DNA of 35,529 nucleotides from Candidatus Crickella merdequi. Its GTDB lineage: Bacteria > Bacillota > Clostridia > Peptostreptococcales > Anaerovoracaceae. This document shows positions 27,726 to 35,451 of this stretch, one piece after another. The notes below the pieces were generated by a model that worked only from the letters and a program-made list of their open reading frames with translations, had not been told where the DNA came from and did no database searches. The position numbers and the translations under genes are program-made. How positions within the stretch are numbered: the stretch's first letter is position 1; every line of letters starts with the position of its first letter. The DNA lies in NCBI GenBank assembly GCA_018064645.1, contig JAGHUT010000071.1:1-35529 (forward strand), given 5' to 3'.

Positions 27726-28574
27726 CTACAGAACAAACAGTTCTTTGTTAGTGCACTTGTTAGACTCATGCTGGAGGTTAGCCTCTACAACATCAGGAAT
27801 CTCTGCCGCAATGATGTTGCAAAGTATATTAACTAGCGCAATGGTTGCAACATGTGTGCAGTCAAGGGCTACACCTCTAACCGGTGCAAGCAGAGTGTAA
27901 TCTGCTGCACTGGCAAGAGGATTTGTACAATTGTCTGTGAACGCAACAGTAGTAATCCCGGTCCTTTTTGCAAGTTCTACACATGCAAGAACCTCTTTAA
28001 CAATTCGCTGCGTACTGATTGCAATAAGAACATCTCCATGCTGAATATCGCTGTATTCAAACTTGTTGAACAGGCCCAGTCCTGTAATCTCGTGATAATC
28101 TTTGCCAAGACGCCATAGATAGTGACCAAGCGCTCTTACAACGGTTTCGCTTGAATACATTCCTATTATATATATCTTTCTTGCTTTCTCAATCTTCTCT
28201 GCAACTATGTGCAAAAGTGCCTCGTCGATGGAATTCTCCATTGAAGAAAGATTAATATAATCATTCTTTACAGATTCTTCGATCAGTTCACTTTCTGTTG
28301 TCTGTTCCATTGCTGACTCAAACATATCAAAAGGTGTGATCATTTCTCTATAAAGCAACTCGAATTCAGTTTTGAATTCGCCAAACTTCTCATAGCCTAG
28401 TTTATGAACAAGTCTGGTCATTGATGTTGCAGATACACCACAGTACGAGGCCATCTGCTGTCCGCTTAGAAAAACAGTGCTTCCCATATCGCCCATAAGC
28501 AACTCAATCATCTGAAGCTCTCTTGCAGTGAGCTTCGCCCTGCTGATTCTTTCTTTAAGAGCTGGACCTGTCAT
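27726..28574 (-). CDS. MurR/RpiR family transcriptional regulator (paralog 1)
   Basis: N-terminal HTH (GQQMASYCGVSATSMTRLVHKLGYEKFGEFK) and SIS domain (IYIIGMYSSETV...VLIAISTQRIVKEVL...FTDNCTNPLAS). Confidence 0.92.
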   Translation of the reverse strand: MTGPALKERISRAKLTARELQMIELLMGDMGSTVFLSGQQMASYCGVSATSMTRLVHKLGYEKFGEFKTEFELLYREMITPFDMFESAMEQTTESELIEESVKNDYINLSSMENSIDEALLHIVAEKIEKARKIYIIGMYSSETVVRALGHYLWRLGKDYHEITGLGLFNKFEYSDIQHGDVLIAISTQRIVKEVLACVELAKRTGITTVAFTDNCTNPLASAADYTLLAPVRGVALDCTHVATIALVNILCNIIAAEIPDVVEANLQHESNKCTNKELFVL

Positions 28575-28613
28575 ATGTGCACCCCTCTTCTATAACTTAA
28601 ATACCTGATAATA

Positions 28614-29912
28614 CTATGCGTGCTTCTCCTCTTCTCCATCCTGATAAGGCTTCTTAAGGAAGATTATTCCAAGGATAAGTGCCATAACATACATTCCGGC
28701 ATAAATCTTGAAAGCAATATCATATGAACCTGTTGAATCAAAGATTGCTCCTGAGAACAGACCAGCAAGGATAGGTCCTGCATACAGGAAGAGTGAAACT
28801 ACTCCAAAAATCTTGCCGTACTCTTTGCTTCCAAGTCCGTGTACTGTAATCAGTGGTGAAAGCAGATTTGTGCAGGCAAATGCAATACCGAAGATAAATG
28901 CAGTAATTTCTGCCATTCCTCCCTTTGGACTGATGTTAAGAATCATGATCTGTCCAACAACACCAATTGATGCCATTACGATAAAGTTCTTATATGTTCC
29001 AATCTTATCGTTAAGCCATCCAAAGAAAATCTTTGCAGCTGCCATACTTAAACTGATTGTACTGATAAGTGCACCAGCCTTAACTGGCTCAAATCCTGAA
29101 TCAACAAGGAAAGCGGAAATATGTGAGAAAATTCCGATTGCTCCTGTTGAAAGGAAGAATGCGATGAAGCAGATTGCCCAGAACTTTGGTGTTTTGAATG
29201 CCTGCTGACGTGTATATCCACCCTTCTGTGACATCTCAAGCTTCTTCTGTGCAGCAGCCTGTGCATTTGCAGCTGCTGCTTCAGGATCCTCATCACCGTA
29301 AGGTACAAGTCCCATATCTTCAGGTGCATATCTGAAGAGAAGGAATGTTGGAAGCAGACATACGATAGCAATGATACCGAGAGTTCTGATAGCTGCCTGA
29401 TATCCGCTAGCTACGATAATTGAGCTTGCAAGTGGATTAAATACAGCACTTCCGAAACCTGAACCTGTTGTAGCAAATCCCATTGCAAAGCCCTTCTTTG
29501 CATGGAACCAGTTGTTGAGAACGATGTTTGTTACTACAGCACCAGCAAAGTTTGAACCGATACCAATGCAGAGTGCGCAAGCATAAAGTGTAGCTTTTCC
29601 TGTAGCAAATGAATATCCGAACCATCCAATTACTACAAGGAGGATACCTGCTCTGATTACGTTCTTAGGGTTGAATTTCTCAAATACCTGACCAACAAAT
29701 GGCGATCCACCACAAACAGCTACTGAGATTAGTGAATTTGCAAGAGCAAACTCAGTTCTTGAGATTCCAAAAGCTTCTGTCATCGGAATGAGGAACTGGC
29801 TGAATGAGTTTACAAACATACCAGTCACTACAGCAGTCAGAAGCCAAACTGATACAAGCAGAAACCAGCCATAAAAAATCTTGTTCTGCTTCTTTCCTTC
29901 TAAAGTTGCCAT
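28614..29912 (-). CDS. MFS transporter, OFA (oxalate/formate antiporter)-like
   Basis: 432 aa, about 12 TM; OFA-like N-terminus FYGWFLLVSVWLLTAVVTGMFVNSFSQFLIPMTEAFGISRTEFALA. Confidence 0.88.
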   Translation of the reverse strand: MATLEGKKQNKIFYGWFLLVSVWLLTAVVTGMFVNSFSQFLIPMTEAFGISRTEFALANSLISVAVCGGSPFVGQVFEKFNPKNVIRAGILLVVIGWFGYSFATGKATLYACALCIGIGSNFAGAVVTNIVLNNWFHAKKGFAMGFATTGSGFGSAVFNPLASSIIVASGYQAAIRTLGIIAIVCLLPTFLLFRYAPEDMGLVPYGDEDPEAAAANAQAAAQKKLEMSQKGGYTRQQAFKTPKFWAICFIAFFLSTGAIGIFSHISAFLVDSGFEPVKAGALISTISLSMAAAKIFFGWLNDKIGTYKNFIVMASIGVVGQIMILNISPKGGMAEITAFIFGIAFACTNLLSPLITVHGLGSKEYGKIFGVVSLFLYAGPILAGLFSGAIFDSTGSYDIAFKIYAGMYVMALILGIIFLKKPYQDGEEEKHA

Positions 29913-29966
29913 TTTCTTACCTACCTTTTTATCTTATGTTAAAAACGTTTCTTCGAATTTCATAAA

Positions 29967-29982
29967 TGAAATTTCTTTTTCA
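29967..29982. promoter_or_regulatory. TGAAA-N6-TTTCA candidate operator, start-proximal site of the MFS promoter
   Basis: TGAAATTTCTTTTTCA, overlapped by AATTTCAT-AA-ATGAAATT. Confidence 0.5.
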
Positions 29983-29987
29983 TTGTG

Positions 29988-30016
29988 ATGTTATCACTCC
30001 GCGGAAAAACTGTCAA
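29988..30016 (-). promoter_or_regulatory. Strong sigmaA-type promoter of MFS-rpiR1
   Basis: Minus strand TTGACA-N17-TAACAT. Confidence 0.7.
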
Positions 30017-30033
30017 CGCATAACGATATTTTT

Positions 30034-30049
30034 TGAAAATATTTTTTCA
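30034..30049. promoter_or_regulatory. TGAAA-N6-TTTCA candidate operator, upstream of the MFS -35
   Basis: TGAAAATATTTTTTCA. Confidence 0.45.
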
Positions 30050-30065
30050 CATTCCAAAATAATTA

Positions 30066-30110
30066 CAAAAAAAACAGGAAGCGGGATATTCTTTCGAATA
30101 CCCCACTTCC
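30066..30110 (-). terminator. Rho-independent terminator of the second aminotransferase gene
   Basis: GGAAGcGGGaTATTC/GAATAccCCaCTTCC hairpin followed on the minus strand by a T-rich tract (CTGTTTTTTTTG). Confidence 0.85.
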
Positions 30111-30144
30111 TTTGATAGGAAAAAGAATAAGTATAATATACAAA

Positions 30145-31362
30145 TTATTTTGCAGCTGCCATTGCCTCTGCCTCTTTGTATGCTGCAGCAAAGCCAGGAA
30201 GTGAACCTTCGCATGTTGCTCTTGATACGCAATATGAGAGACGGAGCCAGCCTGGGCAACCAAAGCTGTCAGCTGGAACGATATAGATATCGTGCTTTAC
30301 ACAGAGTTCTGCGAACTCAGGTGCTGACATTCCGAACGGAGCCTGAACGAAGAGATAGAATGCTCCACTTGGGTTAGCTGTGTGGATTCCAATCTCCTGA
30401 AGTCCATTCATAAGAAGGTTTCTGTTGTAGATATAGTCATCCATATTTGGCTCAACATCTACGCATTTCTCAATTACTCTCTGGAAGAATGAAGGTGCGC
30501 ATACATTACCAGCTGTAAGAGCAGCCTTCTTAAGTGCTCTCCATACTCCATCGAAGTCCTCGATATTGTTGTCAGTGCATACATATCCGATACGATCACC
30601 GGCAAATGACAGTGACTTACTGTATGAGTAAGCAATGATTGTGTTTGGATAATAGTCTGGAATGTAAGGAACGATCTCATCTGTGTAAACGAGCTCTCTA
30701 TATGGCTCATCTGCGATGATGTAGATTGCATGTCCGTATTCCTCGCTCTTCTTTATAAGAAGATTAGCAATCTTCTGAATTGTTTCAGGGCTGTAAATTG
30801 TTCCTGATGGGTTATTTGGTGAGTTGATGATAACTCCCTGTGTATTAGGGTTGATTGCAGCCTCAAGAGCTTCCATATTAATCTGGAAATTCTCTGTATC
30901 AGGTGGAACGATTACAAGCTTGTTGCCTCCTACTGCAGCAACTGTGTGGTATGCTGGGAAGAAAGGTGCAATAGCGATAAGCTCTGAGTTCTCATCGATA
31001 TTAAGAATAATGCTGATTGTATGAAGAGCTGTAGTTGCTCCTGATACCATGATAAAGTTGTCCTTTGTCATGTTGCAGCCAAATCTTCTGTTGTATGACT
31101 TAGCAATTGCTTCTCTTGTCTCATCGAAGCCCTGGTTGCTTGAATAACCGTGAATTGCTACCTGATCCTCAGCCTCAGCAAGCTCTTTAATGCAGTCAAG
31201 TACAGCCTGTGGTGGTGGTGTGCTTGGGTTACCAAGAGTAAAATCGTACACATTCTCGATGCCAACAACTTTTGCTCTCTCTGCGCAGAGTTCTGAAAGC
31301 TCTCTGATACCGAGTGACTTTGTTCCAGCTGCAGGCTTTGCGCTGAATTTAGGGTTTAACAT
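30145..31362 (-). CDS. Class I/II PLP-dependent aminotransferase (second copy)
   Basis: VYDFTLGNPSTPPPQAVLD, INSPNNPSGTIYSPE, IADEPYRELVY, AYSYSKSLSFAGDRIGYV. Confidence 0.94.
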   Translation of the reverse strand: MLNPKFSAKPAAGTKSLGIRELSELCAERAKVVGIENVYDFTLGNPSTPPPQAVLDCIKELAEAEDQVAIHGYSSNQGFDETREAIAKSYNRRFGCNMTKDNFIMVSGATTALHTISIILNIDENSELIAIAPFFPAYHTVAAVGGNKLVIVPPDTENFQINMEALEAAINPNTQGVIINSPNNPSGTIYSPETIQKIANLLIKKSEEYGHAIYIIADEPYRELVYTDEIVPYIPDYYPNTIIAYSYSKSLSFAGDRIGYVCTDNNIEDFDGVWRALKKAALTAGNVCAPSFFQRVIEKCVDVEPNMDDYIYNRNLLMNGLQEIGIHTANPSGAFYLFVQAPFGMSAPEFAELCVKHDIYIVPADSFGCPGWLRLSYCVSRATCEGSLPGFAAAYKEAEAMAAAK

Positions 31363-31528
31363 GTGATACCTCCATATTAAATAAATAATACAATTATTAA
31401 TACCATTGCTGTTCGAGCCACATAATGTTGCAGAAAATTACTTTTCGTATTATGCGCTCTATGAAAAGTAAATCACAGAGCGACAATTCGGTCAATACCT
31501 AATTGTTATTTTTGTTTCGAAAAAAATT

Positions 31529-31560
31529 AAGTGCGTTAATGAAATTTCATAAACGCACTT
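31529..31560. terminator. Bidirectional terminator containing a palindromic loop
   Basis: AAGTGCGTT/AACGCACTT stem, T tracts in both directions, loop contains ATGAAATTTCAT. Confidence 0.8.
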
Positions 31561-31582
31561 TTTTCATTATTTATTACTCTTA

Positions 31583-32434
31583 CTATACGCAGAAGAGATC
31601 GTCTGTCTTAGTTACTCTCGATTCTCTAAGATTCTCTCTTACTATATCCTGTGTCTCTCCGGCAATGAAGTTGCAGAGAATATCTACGAGCGCAAGTGAT
31701 GCAGTCTGAGTATAGTCGAATACTTTTCCTTTTACAGGAGCAACCAGTACATAATCAGCTTTGCTTGCCAGCGGATTTGTATAGTTGTCAGTAATAGCTA
31801 CTGTAACTACGCCATTATCATTAGCATACTCAACAGATTCCATAATCTCTTTGAGAATTCTCTGTGAACTGATTGCAATAACCATATCCCCAGGTTTCAC
31901 ATCACTGAAAGTAAACTTCTTGGAAAGTCCGATTCCAGTAAAGGTCTCGTGCATCTTACCCAGTCTCCAACAGTAGAAGTCAAGAGATTTAGCAACGATC
32001 TCACTTCCGAACATACCTAAGATAAAAATCTTTTCTGCTTTACTGAAGTGTTCTGCTACCGCCTTCAGTGTATCTTCATCGAGATTATCTTCCATAATCT
32101 TGAGGTTCTCATAATCTCTCTGAAGTGACTGGCTTATAATCTCACTCTTAATCTCAGACTGAAGATAACTGTCAAACATATCTTTAGGCATAATCTGTTC
32201 ACGATACAATTCTTCGATATCTTTCTTGAAATCTGAGTACTTATTGTAGCCGAGCTTCTGTGTAACTCTTGTAATTGATGTAGGTGAGAGCTTGCATAGC
32301 TCTGCAACCTGTGAAGCACTTAAGAATACAACATTATCTACATTATTAATAATGAAATCAACGGCCTGTCTCTCACTTGCTGTTAATTCAGCAGATAGAA
32401 TTCTATCATTCAGTTCATTATTAATTCTTCCCAT
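31583..32434 (-). CDS. MurR/RpiR family transcriptional regulator (paralog 2)
   Basis: HTH (ASQVAELCKLSPTSITRVTQKLGYNKYSDFK) and SIS domain (MVIAISSQRILKEI, ITDNYTNPLAS); clear homology to the 27726-28574 product. Confidence 0.92.
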   Translation of the reverse strand: MGRINNELNDRILSAELTASERQAVDFIINNVDNVVFLSASQVAELCKLSPTSITRVTQKLGYNKYSDFKKDIEELYREQIMPKDMFDSYLQSEIKSEIISQSLQRDYENLKIMEDNLDEDTLKAVAEHFSKAEKIFILGMFGSEIVAKSLDFYCWRLGKMHETFTGIGLSKKFTFSDVKPGDMVIAISSQRILKEIMESVEYANDNGVVTVAITDNYTNPLASKADYVLVAPVKGKVFDYTQTASLALVDILCNFIAGETQDIVRENLRESRVTKTDDLFCV

Positions 32435-32449
32435 TATGGCCCCCTTTCT

Positions 32450-34984
32450 TTACTGCGGCAGTGATGTTGATGACGGCATATTGTTATATACAGGAATAAT
32501 GAATGTCAAAGCTTCATTTGTAATTCCGTATGATGCGTACGTAGTCTTAACAGAATATGCTTCTGAATATGGCGCAAGAAGATTTGTCATATACTGGTGT
32601 GTTGCTACACTTCCTGCTCCATTAGCTACATTGAATCTCTGGAAGTACAGAGAATTCTGGCCCTTGTTGATATAGCTGCTTGCTATGAATTTGCAACCGC
32701 CATATACTGCATCCTTCTTCGTGTACCAGCCATTATTATAAGCATATTCTATACCCTTCATAACAGGATTAGCTGAAGAAGTAGCTCCTATATTATAAGG
32801 ATTATATACTGTTTTGCCATTATATACATAGCCGCTGATAGCAATACTTCCGCCGCCAGTCTCCTGTCTAGCTCTAGCAGCCAGAGCAACTGGGCTCATG
32901 CCGTACTGAGCACCTGCACCAGTGAACCAGCTAGCAAGAAATCCGTTACTTGAAAGAGCTGTTCCAGCGAGAACCTTGTTAACAACAGCCTCAGTCTGAT
33001 ATGCACCGTTATATGAAAGGTCTTCAAACATATATACTCGGTCCTCATTAAGGAAGTTACGTGGGTCCATGTAGTAAGCAACTGTCTGGCTGTTAGCATT
33101 GAACCATGTTGCTCCATCCTTAGGAATGTATGTTCCCTCAACAATTGAACCAGTTCCTCTGAGATCAGCAGGCTTAACTGCTGCATCACTAGTTCTTGTC
33201 TCTGTTGTCACTACAGGTCTTGAATCTGCAGGAGCTGATTCCTCAGAAAGAACGATATAGTCTGAGCTTGAATATACAGTCTCGCCGCTGTAGCTTATCT
33301 TATACCACACTGTTCCGCCTGAAGTTACTGCACCTGTTACTGTAACTGTTGTTCCCTTGCTGAAAGTTCCAAGTCTTGATGCACTTGTTCCTGCAGCATT
33401 TCTGTAATTGAGAGCTTCAGTTGTTGTTCCCCTGATTGATGTCGGCATTGCTGTTTCTGCAGCTGTTCCAGTAACAGTAAAGTTGTCAGCAGGAGCATAT
33501 ACAGCCTTATCATTCTGATATATCTTGAGCCATAGCTTTCCTGCTCCATCCTTGACCTGACCAAGTACAGTCACTTCGGATCCTGAAGCAACAGTTCCAA
33601 GCTTCTTGTAAGCTGCATCTGGAAGTGACCTGTATTCAACTGCTGCACCTGCAACAGCTGTTGGATAATTACTGCTTAAGGTAGTCTTTGTCTCAGTTAC
33701 TGTAGCTGTCGCACTGGATGCAACTTTTACATATGAAGAATGAATATAAGCATATCCTGTGCCATTCTTGATCTTATACCAAACAACTCCGCTTGAATCC
33801 TTTGCCTGAAGAACAATGCTTACAGCAGTGTTAGGGCTAAGAGTCTTGATTACGCCGTTCTGTGTACCGGCACCCTTTCTGATATTAACATAGTCATTTG
33901 TTAAAGTGCCTGGAACAACCGTGCTGTATGTCTGGTTTGTAATACTTCCGCTAATCCATCCAGTCTTACCTGAAGCACTTGTTATATGTGTCCAGAGAGT
34001 TGTTCCCTTATAGTATTCATCAAGAATTGTGAATTTCTCATTGTTAGCGAGCGTTCCTGCTGATGCAGTTGCTGCAACTGATGTGTAAATTGTTCTGCCT
34101 GAACCTGCTTTGAAGCTGTTAGCATCTGTTGCTCTCCATGCAATCGGCTGAACAGATTCAACAAGAGATACACCATTTGCAGACTCCTTAGCTACTGCTG
34201 TGTTCCAGTCAATACCTGTATTCTTTGCTACGAACACCCAGTTAGGATGCTTCTCATGAAGCTTCCTGAGATACACCTTGTATTCCTCCGGGAATCCCTG
34301 TGAAGTAAGATATGACTCAAAATCCTGTACTACCGGATCTGATGGAGCTGGAGTATTGCCTGTTGAACCAGTATCACTGCCTGTTTCTTCAGGTGGAGCT
34401 GGTGCAGGTGTAACTGGATTTGACGGAGTGCTTCCAGTCGGCTTATCAAAAATTGTATCAGATACAGATATCCAGGTAGCACATGCATAATAATATGAAG
34501 AACCAACCTTAACCTTATACCATGGAGTAGATGAACCGTAAGCCTGGGCTGTCATATATACATTGACAGCAGCACCTTTGCTTAAAGTACCCTTTCTGGT
34601 CATAGAAGTACCAGCTCCAACTCTGTAATTCAGACTGTCAGTAGTTCTACCTGATACTGCAGAGTATGATACTCCATCTACAAGATCAGATCTGATATAT
34701 CCGTTCTTTCCATTAACAGATACATACAGCCATTTGCTCGTTGCAGCTGTTGAAGTCTTGCTTGTGAAAACCTCTTTGCTGATTGTCAGCTTTGTGTTGT
34801 CCTTAAGAAGTGTTACTTTGCTGCTTGAAGTCGAAGCTGATGATCTTAGATAAGCTCCAGAACTTGCATTGACATATCCAGTTCCTGATGCGGAGGCAGC
34901 ATAAGTGCCTGCAGCAGAAAAAAGAATAACCATCAAAGCAAACACAAGCATTATTACGATGTTTCTAGCTACTCTTCTTGTCAT
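32450..34984 (-). CDS. Secreted multi-SH3 N-acetylglucosaminidase (autolysin-like)
   Basis: Signal peptide (MTRRVARNIVIMLVFALMVILFSAAGTYAAS), several SH3_3-like repeats (LNYRVGAGT, VNIRKGAGT, LNYRNAAGT), C-terminal glucosaminidase-like region (YMDPRNFLNEDRVYMFE...ARARQETGGG...YNPYNIG). Start at 34984 or in-frame ATG 34996. Confidence 0.85.
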   Translation of the reverse strand: MTRRVARNIVIMLVFALMVILFSAAGTYAASASGTGYVNASSGAYLRSSASTSSSKVTLLKDNTKLTISKEVFTSKTSTAATSKWLYVSVNGKNGYIRSDLVDGVSYSAVSGRTTDSLNYRVGAGTSMTRKGTLSKGAAVNVYMTAQAYGSSTPWYKVKVGSSYYYACATWISVSDTIFDKPTGSTPSNPVTPAPAPPEETGSDTGSTGNTPAPSDPVVQDFESYLTSQGFPEEYKVYLRKLHEKHPNWVFVAKNTGIDWNTAVAKESANGVSLVESVQPIAWRATDANSFKAGSGRTIYTSVAATASAGTLANNEKFTILDEYYKGTTLWTHITSASGKTGWISGSITNQTYSTVVPGTLTNDYVNIRKGAGTQNGVIKTLSPNTAVSIVLQAKDSSGVVWYKIKNGTGYAYIHSSYVKVASSATATVTETKTTLSSNYPTAVAGAAVEYRSLPDAAYKKLGTVASGSEVTVLGQVKDGAGKLWLKIYQNDKAVYAPADNFTVTGTAAETAMPTSIRGTTTEALNYRNAAGTSASRLGTFSKGTTVTVTGAVTSGGTVWYKISYSGETVYSSSDYIVLSEESAPADSRPVVTTETRTSDAAVKPADLRGTGSIVEGTYIPKDGATWFNANSQTVAYYMDPRNFLNEDRVYMFEDLSYNGAYQTEAVVNKVLAGTALSSNGFLASWFTGAGAQYGMSPVALAARARQETGGGSIAISGYVYNGKTVYNPYNIGATSSANPVMKGIEYAYNNGWYTKKDAVYGGCKFIASSYINKGQNSLYFQRFNVANGAGSVATHQYMTNLLAPYSEAYSVKTTYASYGITNEALTFIIPVYNNMPSSTSLPQ

Positions 34985-35189
34985 TATGGTTGTCATCTCT
35001 CTTTCTAATAAAAATCTCATTAACGGGTATTTCCAGCAAATCTGCCAAATCAAGCGCAAGTTCAAGTGACGGAGTGCACCTTCCATTTTCGATGGCACTT
35101 ATTGTCTGCCTCGAAACACCAAGCTTCTCAACCAGATAAGCCTGCCCTATTTTCTTTTTCTTTCTAATTTCAGCTAATCTGTTCTCCAC
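34965..35189 (-). CDS. Small XRE-family transcriptional regulator
   Basis: HTH_3 protein NRLAEIRKKKKIGQAYLVEKLGVSRQTISAIENGRCTPSLELALDLADLLEIPVNEIF; likely GTG start 35189 (VENRLAEI) after GCGGGGGG; the ORF track extends to 35219. Confidence 0.88.
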   Translation of the reverse strand: MENRLAEIRKKKKIGQAYLVEKLGVSRQTISAIENGRCTPSLELALDLADLLEIPVNEIFIRKRDDNHNDKKSS

Positions 35190-35212
35190 TTGCGCCCCCC
35201 GCAAAAGCAAAA

Positions 35213-35279
35213 ATGTCAAGTCTAGTTTACATTTATCATTTTACCAGATATATGCAATATGTCAAGCACACTTTACATT
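35213..35279 (-). promoter_or_regulatory. XRE promoter with two operator-like direct repeats
   Basis: ATGTCAAGTCTAGTTTACATT (35213-35233) and ATGTCAAGCACACTTTACATT (35259-35279), 17/21 identical; minus-strand TTGACA-N16-TAAAAT (35238-35265). Confidence 0.65.
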
Positions 35280-35291
35280 TTAGATAAGCAT

Positions 35292-35320
35292 AAAAAATCC
35301 GAAGCAATTGCTTCGGATCT
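35292..35320 (-). terminator. Rho-independent terminator of tRNA-Phe
   Basis: ATCCGAAGC-AATT-GCTTCGGAT followed by TTTTT on the minus strand. Confidence 0.9.
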
Positions 35321-35325
35321 TCTGA

Positions 35326-35401
35326 TGGTGCCCAGACTCGGAATTGAACCAAGGACACAGGGATTTTCAGTCCCTTGCTCTACCAACTGAGCTATCTGGG
35401 C
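35326..35401 (-). tRNA. tRNA-Phe (GAA), CCA encoded
   Basis: GCCCAGA...TCTGGGC acceptor stem with ACCA end, anticodon arm AGGGA-CTGAAAA-TCCCT, T arm with GGTTCAATTCC. Confidence 0.96.
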
Positions 35402-35423
35402 ACATGTTTATTAATGTATCTAA

Positions 35424-35451
35424 ATAATAGCATATATTATGTACGTGTCAA
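35424..35451 (-). promoter_or_regulatory. tRNA-Phe promoter
   Basis: Minus strand TTGACA-N16-TATTAT just upstream of the tRNA. Confidence 0.75.

Noticed and set aside
32450-34984. Tandem repeats in the autolysin gene as a possible DNA repeat or CRISPR-like array
   Set aside because: The repeats are divergent SH3 protein repeats in a continuous frame; no identical DNA repeats with regular spacers.
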